Origin: Thecamonas trahens ATCC 50062
Lineage: Eukaryota; Apusozoa; Apusomonadida; Apusomonadidae
DNA: 34,740 nt
Direction of reading: 5' to 3'
NCBI RefSeq assembly: GCF_000142905.1
Contig: NW_013657641.1
Span: 271,318 to 306,057, forward strand
Shown here: positions 28,951 through 34,740 of the stretch, piece after piece
Layout of the letters: every line of letters begins with the position of its first letter
Position numbering within the stretch: position 1 is the first letter of the stretch
The notes under the pieces: model-generated
What the model saw: the letters and a program-made list of their open reading frames with translations, nothing else
Database searches by the model: none
Told to the model about the DNA's origin: nothing
Translations under genes and position numbers: made by a program

Positions 28951-30031
28951 TTACTTCATCTTGCGGACGTAGAAGTCGAGCTCCTCACCCTCGAGGACGT
29001 AACCGTCGGCGCGGCCGCACTGGCCAGGGCGCGAGGTGAGCTTGGCGTAGAGGCGGCCAGTGTTGAACTGGCGCTTGATGGCCTCCTCGAGCGGCTCGAG
29101 GTCAGCAGCGCGCTTGACGTGCTTGGACTGGCGCTTGACGGCCTCGGGGTTCTTGCCAAGGGCAATGCCGTAGTACGACTTGTAGTACTGGCGGAACGGG
29201 TGGCGTCAATCTGGACAATGGCCGACTTGACCAGGGTCTTGGTACGCAGGAGCTCGTTCGACGTGGCGTTGTACACGACATCGATGATGCGGCACTTGCG
29301 GGTCACAGCTGGTAGCACAGGCAGGCAGGATGTAGATGGTGAGTGGGAGGAGAGGGGAGAGGGAAGTGGGCAGTGGGAGGGGAGGGGGGGGGGGGGGCGA
29401 CAATTCGACAATCTCCGGACGGATCACACCGACACAGAAGAGAGAGGGAGGGCGGGAGGAACAAGGAGGGGGGATGGGGAACGAGGCAGTGCTTACCCTC
29501 CGAGGGCCACGAGAAGTTGCCGCAGTCCAGGCGGAGGGCACGGAACTTGTAGTTGCCGCCGCGGACGCGGTACGGGTGGATGCGCTTCTCAGCGCCCGAA
29601 GACACAAGCTTGGTGTTGGCGGCCTGGCGGCCCATCTCGTACTTGCGCTTCTTGCGCCAGCCAGCGCGCTTGCCACCAGTCGCGCGGCGCTTGTGCCGCG
29701 AGTCACGAGAGATACCCTATCCGCACACATGCCGCATACACAACACCTTGTTCTGTGAGTCGCTCGCTGCTCTTAGCCTGCTTGTGGCTTGTGTTCCGCT
29801 CCCAGACTCGGTCCGCCATCACACAAAATAATTGCCCACCGCGAGGCGACGACGGCCAGCCCCCCTAGGTAGCCAGAGGCCATACCCACAGGCATAGCCA
29901 TGCACACAGGCCACAACGAGGACGCACACCTTGCGCTCTATGCCTATCTATGTCTGTGGCATCCTCCTCATGCTCTACCTGGTAGACGCCCTTCCTGACT
30001 GCGCCAATGTGCCCAAAATACTCCGTACCAT
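28951..30031 (-). CDS. RPS8: 40S ribosomal protein eS8, one apparent frame break
   Basis: Small-subunit ribosomal protein eS8. Three exons are proposed: 30031-30029 (the ATG alone, donor GTACGG), 29716-29497 ([17 protein letters not shown] to FSWPSE) and 29308-28951 ([16 protein letters not shown] onward). Intron 2 (GTAAGC..CCAG, phase 1) is well supported by SWPSE-A-VTRKC continuity. The ATG-only first exon is a weaker inference, made because exon 2 opens at an ATAG acceptor directly before GIS. The frame breaks at GGG 29198-29200: after VQIDAT the expected [17 protein letters not shown] continues in another frame, and one added C on the coding strand restores it. The end is [24 protein letters not shown], giving about 193 residues. 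Confidence 0.92.
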
Positions 30032-30449
30032 GGTCGATGTGTGTGAAGAGAGAAACGGTGCCACTCCATTCTCACTTTGCCTGCTTTGCCATTCACGCGA
30101 GCTCAACTCGCTCGCTGCCACCGAACCGAACCGAATTGGACGAATCGACCCAATCGACTTGAATCCATGATTGACACTCTCGTTGCGTAGCAACCGATGC
30201 TGAGAGGGGGAGGGGGAGGGGGGACTCGCTGTGGTTGCTGGGATGGTGCGCTGGCTTGAGGGGGTGCAGGTGAGAGAGTAGATGGGATGGGGATGGGGTG
30301 GGAGCTGATTATCGCTTGCACTCTCGATCGCCGCGTTCCATCCATAGCTCGACGTCATCAATGGAAGGTCGGCTTGGCTCGTGAGGGGCAATAGACTTGT
30401 CTCGGGAGCCTTGCTGCGGGGCGCGGACAGACGGCGGAGGAGCAAGAGG
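30032..30449. promoter_or_regulatory. Divergent promoter region of eS8 and the RNA ligase
   Basis: The eS8 side carries, on its coding strand, a pyrimidine tract TTTCTCTCTTCACACA directly before the ATG (positions 30035-30058), like a terminal oligopyrimidine leader, and a TGGCAAA element at 30085-30091. The ligase side has G-rich blocks around 30200-30300. An upstream ATG at 30360, in frame with the ligase start, reaches a stop after seven codons and so could act as a short upstream frame. Confidence 0.45.
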
Positions 30450-32632
30450 ATGGAGACACTGGCTGCGCTGGCAGAGATCGAGGCGGTGTCGCCGATGGCG
30501 CGGATCGAGGCGTTGGCCGAGGCGCACCATCTGCGGGTGTGGCGGGCGGCTGATGAGAGCATGGTCTCGCTCAAGTACACCAGCGAGACCAAGCTGACGA
30601 GTACAATGGCGCGCGAGTGCCGTGGGCTGGTGCTGGAGCGCGATGATGGGCAGAGTGCGAGCGGCTGGAGGGTTGCTGCCCGGCCGATGGACAAGTTCTC
30701 AACGCCGGCGAGCCGGATGGCGCGGCCGAGGCGGCGGCCTTTGACTGGCCGTCGGCTCGGGCGTACACCAAGGCCGATGGCACGTGCATGCTGCTCTACT
30801 ACCGAGCATCGATGGAGGCGTGGCAGGTGGCGACACTCGGGTGCGGCGATGGCAGCAATGCGGTGACGCGGAGTGTGGCGGACAAGACTTGCGGCAAGGC
30901 AAGCGGGGCAGTCGAGACAGCGATGCCGGCGTCGGTGAGCACGGCCGGCACCTTTGCCGACCTGTTCTGGGCTGTCTTCCACGACGTCGAGGGCTATGCA
31001 CTGCCGGACGACCGGTCGGTGACGTACGTGTTCGAGCTCACTTCGCCGCGGAACCGCGTGGTTGTTGTCCACGATACAGCGGCGCTGGAGCTGGTGGCGA
31101 TGCGGGAGACGGCGAGCGGCGATGAACTGCGGCTGGATGCTCCGCAAGGTTCTGGTTTCCGGCCTGTAGCGGAGAGATGGAGGGGGAGAGCAGGCGACAG
31201 TGCGGCATCTGCGCTGGCAACGCTCCGGTCCGAGTTTGTAGGCGTGAGCCCGCTGCGGTTCGAGGGCTACGTGGTGGTCGACGCGGCGTGGCGGCGGCTC
31301 AAGGTCAAGCATCCCGGTTATGTGGCCATCCATCACCTGGACAACCGATTTGATGTCCGCAACGTGACCAACGTCATCCGATCGGGTGAGTCGAGGGAGT
31401 TCCTCACGTACTTTCCTGACTATGCACCGCTCTTTGACGACATTGCGGCACGGTTTGAGCGCCTCGCGGCACAGCTTGCGGCCGAGGCCGAGGCGCTGGC
31501 AAACGTGGGCGCGGGCAAGGCGGCTTCGCGGATGCGGGCCACATCGGTGCTGCCTGAAGCGCTGGCGCTCGTGGCCAGCGGGGCGACAAAGGTCCGCGGC
31601 GCTCTGGCGCAGATTGAGCTCAAGGCGCTGCTCGGCGCGCTGCGGCTGAAGGACGTCAAGGCCAAGTCAGGCAAGCGCAGGGCGGCTCGAAAGCGGGCGC
31701 GCAAGGCGGCTGCGGCCGCAGGAGCTGCGACGCCATGTGGCGGTGGAAGCGACGAGGGTGCAGGCTTGGGCGATGGCTGGATGGCGGCGGCAAGCCGGTG
31801 GCGCCACGGCTCGCCCGACTCGACCGACGTCGACGTGGTTTATGTGGTGCCAGCAGGGGTGGCGCTTCCGAGCTCGAGCGAGCTGATCGAGTTTGTGAGG
31901 AGAGGCAAGGAAGCCGGCGAAGATCGCAACGTGGTGCAGCTCGATGCGAGCGGGCAGGTAGCGTTTACGCTCAAGGGTGAGGCTGACGAGGTCAACAACG
32001 CGCTGGTAGCAACTGTAGGGCTGCATGCCAGCAACGCCGGGCGCACATGCCCGATTGCGGGCGTCCGGCGGCGGCGGGTGCTGCAAAAGGCGCTCAATGT
32101 GAGCTCTGCACTGGCGGGTATTGTGGCACACGCGACGAGCGACGAGGAGTTGCGGGGCGCGTGTAAGAAGGTGCTCCGCAATCGCGATGGGCGGGCGCGG
32201 TTTGCCGGCCTGGCGCGGGTGCTGGGCGGAGCGAGAGCGGAGCATGTGTGTGCCACCATTGACGTCGACGCGCGCAAGGCCGTGGCGATGCAGCTTGGCC
32301 TCGCGGTCCTGCTCTCCCGCGGCATCGAGGTGTACACCAAGGGCGAGGTGGCGGCGGCGCTGCCGGGCCTCGCGCCGCTGCTGGGGCGGGCGGCGGAGCC
32401 TGGGGCGGACGCTGTGGGCGCGCTGGGCGATGCCATCGACGAGTGGGCGAGCGGCATGGCCGGACTGCAGTGGAAGAAGGTCAAGGGCGGATGGATCGAG
32501 GTACGGGAAGGGCGAGCCGAAGGCGGAGGCATGGCTGTGGGTGCGGTGGCCGCCGAGGTGCGCGAGGCCGGCAAAGGTGGACTGCGGGTGCGCAGCAAGG
32601 AGTGGCGTGTGGCGTATGAGGGCATGAGGTAA
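30450..32632 (+). CDS. T4 Rnl1-type RNA ligase fused to a nucleotidyltransferase-like domain, one frame break
   Basis: An ATP-dependent RNA ligase that would seal RNA breaks through a lysyl-AMP intermediate. N-terminal motif ARECRGLVLE and ARPMDKF lead into the active site YTKADGTCML (lysine about 108). FELTSPRNRVVVV (motif IIIa, about 195), FEGYVV (motif IV, about 271) and RLKVKHPGYV (motif V, about 284) complete the Rnl1 set. The frame breaks at 30696-30701: KFS should be KFFNAGEPDG, which continues in another frame, so one T appears to be missing. Beyond a basic linker near residue 410 comes a second region starting SRWRHGSPDSTDVDVVYVVP, close to the HGS..SDVDV signature of nucleotidyltransferases such as RlaP, followed by about 260 mostly helical residues. 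With the frame restored the product has about 727 residues. Substrate unknown; tRNA or other cleaved RNA is plausible. Confidence 0.88.
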
Positions 32633-32889
32633 AGATGCACGACAGAAGGAGGGGCGGTGGTGTGTGAGAGATGGTGGGCGCCTTGGCGAGGACCTGGATG
32701 TTGTTCAACGGCGCAAAGAGCGCCTTACCGACGTCCGCAAGCACGCGCGCCGCCGCACCCGACGCGCGCGAGTCGCGCCGCGACTCCTTGAGAGCAAAGT
32801 ATGGGTTGTTCGCGTCAGGGCACTTATTCAAGTACGACGCCGCGTACGAGTACGACTGCGGCGCGTTCAGCGAGGGGCCCGAGCTCCCG
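32633..32889. other. Region between the RNA ligase and the transposase remnant
   Basis: No gene is supported. Both strands are open here: the plus strand reads RAKYGLFASGHLFKYDAAYEYD and the minus strand has QSYSYAASYLNKCPDANNPYF across the same bases. Either could be old transposon coding sequence, but no known motif decides it. Confidence 0.3.
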
Positions 32890-33412
32890 CGCGCCGCCGG
32901 GTCTCTGCGGCAGACACAAAGAGCGCGACGACGTGAATCACCTTGCACGTGGCAAGCACCGAGTTGCCCGAAAGAATGAACGAGCCCCTGCCCTCTCATC
33001 GTCAAGGAGTACAACAACCATATGGGCGGCGTCGATCTCAACTCGCGCCTGCGCGCCTCGCTCTCCACTGCGCCGCCGAGGACGCGCAAGTGGTGGCACG
33101 CCATCTTGTACTGGATGCTGGACGCCGCGCTCATCAACGCGTACGCCCTCTACGCCTATCATCGACGCCCTCGCCGCCAGCGCCGACGCCGTCGGCTCCA
33201 CGCCGTCGCGCAAGCGGAAGCGTCCCTCTGCAGCGGCTGCTTGTCATCACCACTCTCCCCAGCAAGCCGCTCTGCGACGCGACTGCCTCGCCTGCCGGAA
33301 GGTTCATGGTAAGCGATCGCGACCGCGGACCTCTTGCGCCGCGTGCGGCGCCCATCTCTGCATCGCCGACTGTTTTCTGTTGTGGCCCACTCGTGGCCGC
33401 AGCAGACATTAA
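32890..33412 (+). mobile_element. Decayed piggyBac-type transposase remnant
   Basis: The end of a piggyBac (DDE_Tnp_1_7) transposase in broken frames. The clearest piece, from 33001, reads VKEYNNHMGGVDLNSRLRAS and then KWWHAILYWMLDAALINAYALY, the classic region around the last catalytic aspartate. After a frame change near 33150 the C-terminal cysteine-rich finger follows: RRDCLACRKVHGKRS, TSCAACGAHLCIADCF. Upstream pieces such as AADTKSATT and ITLHVASTELPER are separated by stops and shifts. The first catalytic aspartates are missing, so the copy is dead. Terminal inverted repeats were not found; a TTAA, the family's target site, lies at 33409-33412 at the end of the remnant. Confidence 0.8.
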
Positions 33413-33512
33413 CACATTGAACTACTATTCTACCGCAATTGATGGACGTTGCGACGTCTGTGGAGCGCAGCTTGTGCGACGGACAAATTTGTCCATTCCG
33501 TACCGTAAAGGT

Positions 33513-34461
33513 TTAAGCGTCGGCGTTGACGTTGAGGCCCATCGGGACGATGGGGCCGTCGTCCTCGTCCTTGGGCTCGAGGATGGTGATGACATCGGGC
33601 TGCGGGACCTTGACGCCACCAAGCTTGCCCTCGGGGTCCCAAGGGAGCATGATGGTGACCTTGATGCCGAGAACGCCCTGGCGGAGGAGGACGTGGCGGG
33701 TGGCCTTGTCGAGGTAGGCCTTGGCGGGGTGACCGGTCTTGATCATGTAGCCGTCAACGAACTTCATGGCCTTGGCACGGGCAGCACGGAGCTTGCCAGT
33801 GACGATGACCTCGCAGCCCTTGGCGCCAGCCTCCATGATGAAGCGGACGACACCGTAGCAAGCGCGGCGGACGGGGAGGCCACCGGCGAGCTTGTAGCGG
33901 AGCGACTCGGCCTGGGCAATGGCGCAGAGACCACGGTTCTGGACCTTCTGGGCGTACAGCTCGATGCCGCCGTCGGGGAAGTTGAACCGCTGCTGGACAA
34001 CAGCCGTCAGCTCGCGAATGCGGCGGCCGCGCTCGCCAAGCACGTTCTGGGTCTGGGTGGCCTTGATGATGATCTCGGTCCGCGAGGGGGTGACCCGGAC
34101 GTTGACACCGGCGTAGCCGTCGTCGGCAAGCTCGGCAGTCAGCATGTCGTTGAGCTCGGCGTAGAACACGCCATCGGCGACAAACTGGTGACCGTAGTTG
34201 CTCACTGTGAGTTGCTTGCCCATCATGACGGTCAGCAGACAGACAAAAGCTGACAAATCGTCCTTTTGCTGGCCATGCCATCCCTCCCTCCCCCCCACTC
34301 CGTCCACCACCACAGACAGCAGGGGCAGTACGCCAGGCCCACACCAGCAAGGTGTACTGTCCACCACCTCCGCCTATACACATGCTGTGGCTCGGCACCG
34401 TATGCTACACCCCACCCTCACCCGCTGGTCGTACCTTGCGCTTCTTAGACACGGCAGCCAT
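33513..34461 (-). CDS. RPS3: 40S ribosomal protein uS3
   Basis: Small-subunit protein uS3, part of the mRNA entry site. Exon 1 is 34461-34435 (MAAVSKKRK); the 250-base intron 34185-34434 is GTACGA..CCAG, phase 0; exon 2 is 34184-33513. The join reads [16 protein letters not shown], as in other eukaryotes. The KH domain ([35 protein letters not shown] is its core span) and the C-terminal domain with [30 protein letters not shown] and [14 protein letters not shown] are intact. The C-terminus after VEPKDE-type [14 protein letters not shown] is short, giving 232 residues. No frame error is seen in this gene. Confidence 0.97.
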
Positions 34462-34679
34462 GATTGAATGTGAAAGAGGTGTGGTGAAAAGCGAGCAGCG
34501 GTAAATCCCCAACACTTTTGCCACCCTTGCCCCCCCCGCTCCCCGGCTGGCGAACGATCGGAAACGGAACGAATTGGTCAGGGGGAGGGGGTGTGGGGTG
34601 GGGTGGTGGGGGGGGGGCGGGAGGGGTGGTGGGGGGTGGTGGGGGTGGTGGGGGTAGCTCACTTTGTACCGCAATGAAG

Positions 34680-34725
<46 letters not shown>

Positions 34726-34740
34726 TAGTGTGGTGGTGGT
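34462..34740. promoter_or_regulatory. Upstream region of uS3
   Basis: On the uS3 coding strand the ATG is preceded by a pyrimidine tract (CACACCTCTTTCACA, within 34468-34484) and a TGGCAAA element at 34517-34523. Further out lies a strongly strand-asymmetric block, G on the plus strand and C on the coding strand (34578-34656), then a TG repeat. Confidence 0.5.
34683..34724 (+). repeat. (TG)21 dinucleotide repeat
   Basis: Twenty-one perfect TG units at the right end of the window, beyond the uS3 promoter. Confidence 0.97.

Noticed and set aside
1-34740. tRNA, rRNA or CRISPR features
   Set aside because: No tRNA T-loop with matching cloverleaf, no rRNA core sequence and no spaced direct repeats were noticed by eye; a covariance-model scan was not possible.

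Overview
This is a gene-dense, GC-rich stretch of a nuclear genome from a unicellular, probably flagellated eukaryote. The evidence is spliceosomal introns with GT..AG ends, eukaryotic ribosomal proteins eS8 and uS3 interrupted by introns, cohesin SMC1, a kinesin-14, a CaM-kinase, a plasma-membrane-type Ca2+ pump, and two genes of flagellar type (an RJL GTPase and a PGYxGH ciliary-type protein). Base composition and architecture suggest a free-living heterotrophic protist such as an apusomonad. That placement is inference and is not settled by the sequence.

Layout from left to right: a Ca2+-ATPase on the minus strand (341-3661); a coiled-coil protein with a basic tail (+); a small PGYxGH protein (-, two exons); a membrane-anchored PC-esterase/TBL-like protein (+); an RlaP-like nucleotidyltransferase (+) whose end overlaps a PH-domain protein (-); a ZC3H11A-like CCCH zinc-finger protein with a Lys/Ala/Glu repeat tail (+); SMC1 (+); a polytopic membrane protein with a Ser/Arg tail (+); a C-terminal-motor kinesin (-); an unrecognised membrane-anchored protein (+); a CaMK-like kinase (-) facing an RJL GTPase (+); a metallophosphoesterase (+) sharing its stop codon bases with a TatD-like hydrolase (-); eS8 (-); a T4 Rnl1-type RNA ligase carrying an extra nucleotidyltransferase-like domain (+); a decayed piggyBac transposase; and uS3 (-).

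The most unusual gene is the RNA ligase at 30450-32632. It joins a complete Rnl1-type adenylyltransferase module to a second region with a nucleotidyltransferase-like HGSPDSTDVDV signature. A separate RlaP-like nucleotidyltransferase, from a family tied to RNA repair in bacteria, lies elsewhere in the window. Together they suggest an RNA-repair capability, but a joint pathway is inference.

Two window-wide patterns need attention. Six reading-frame breaks in five otherwise well-conserved genes all need one extra base, nearly always in a short homopolymer. This looks like systematic under-calling in the assembly, with programmed frameshifting a less likely alternative. Introns mostly begin GTAC or GTAT, often contain long G or C runs, and several have purine-rich acceptors with no obvious polypyrimidine tract. 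No tRNA, rRNA, CRISPR array or prokaryote-type operon was seen.
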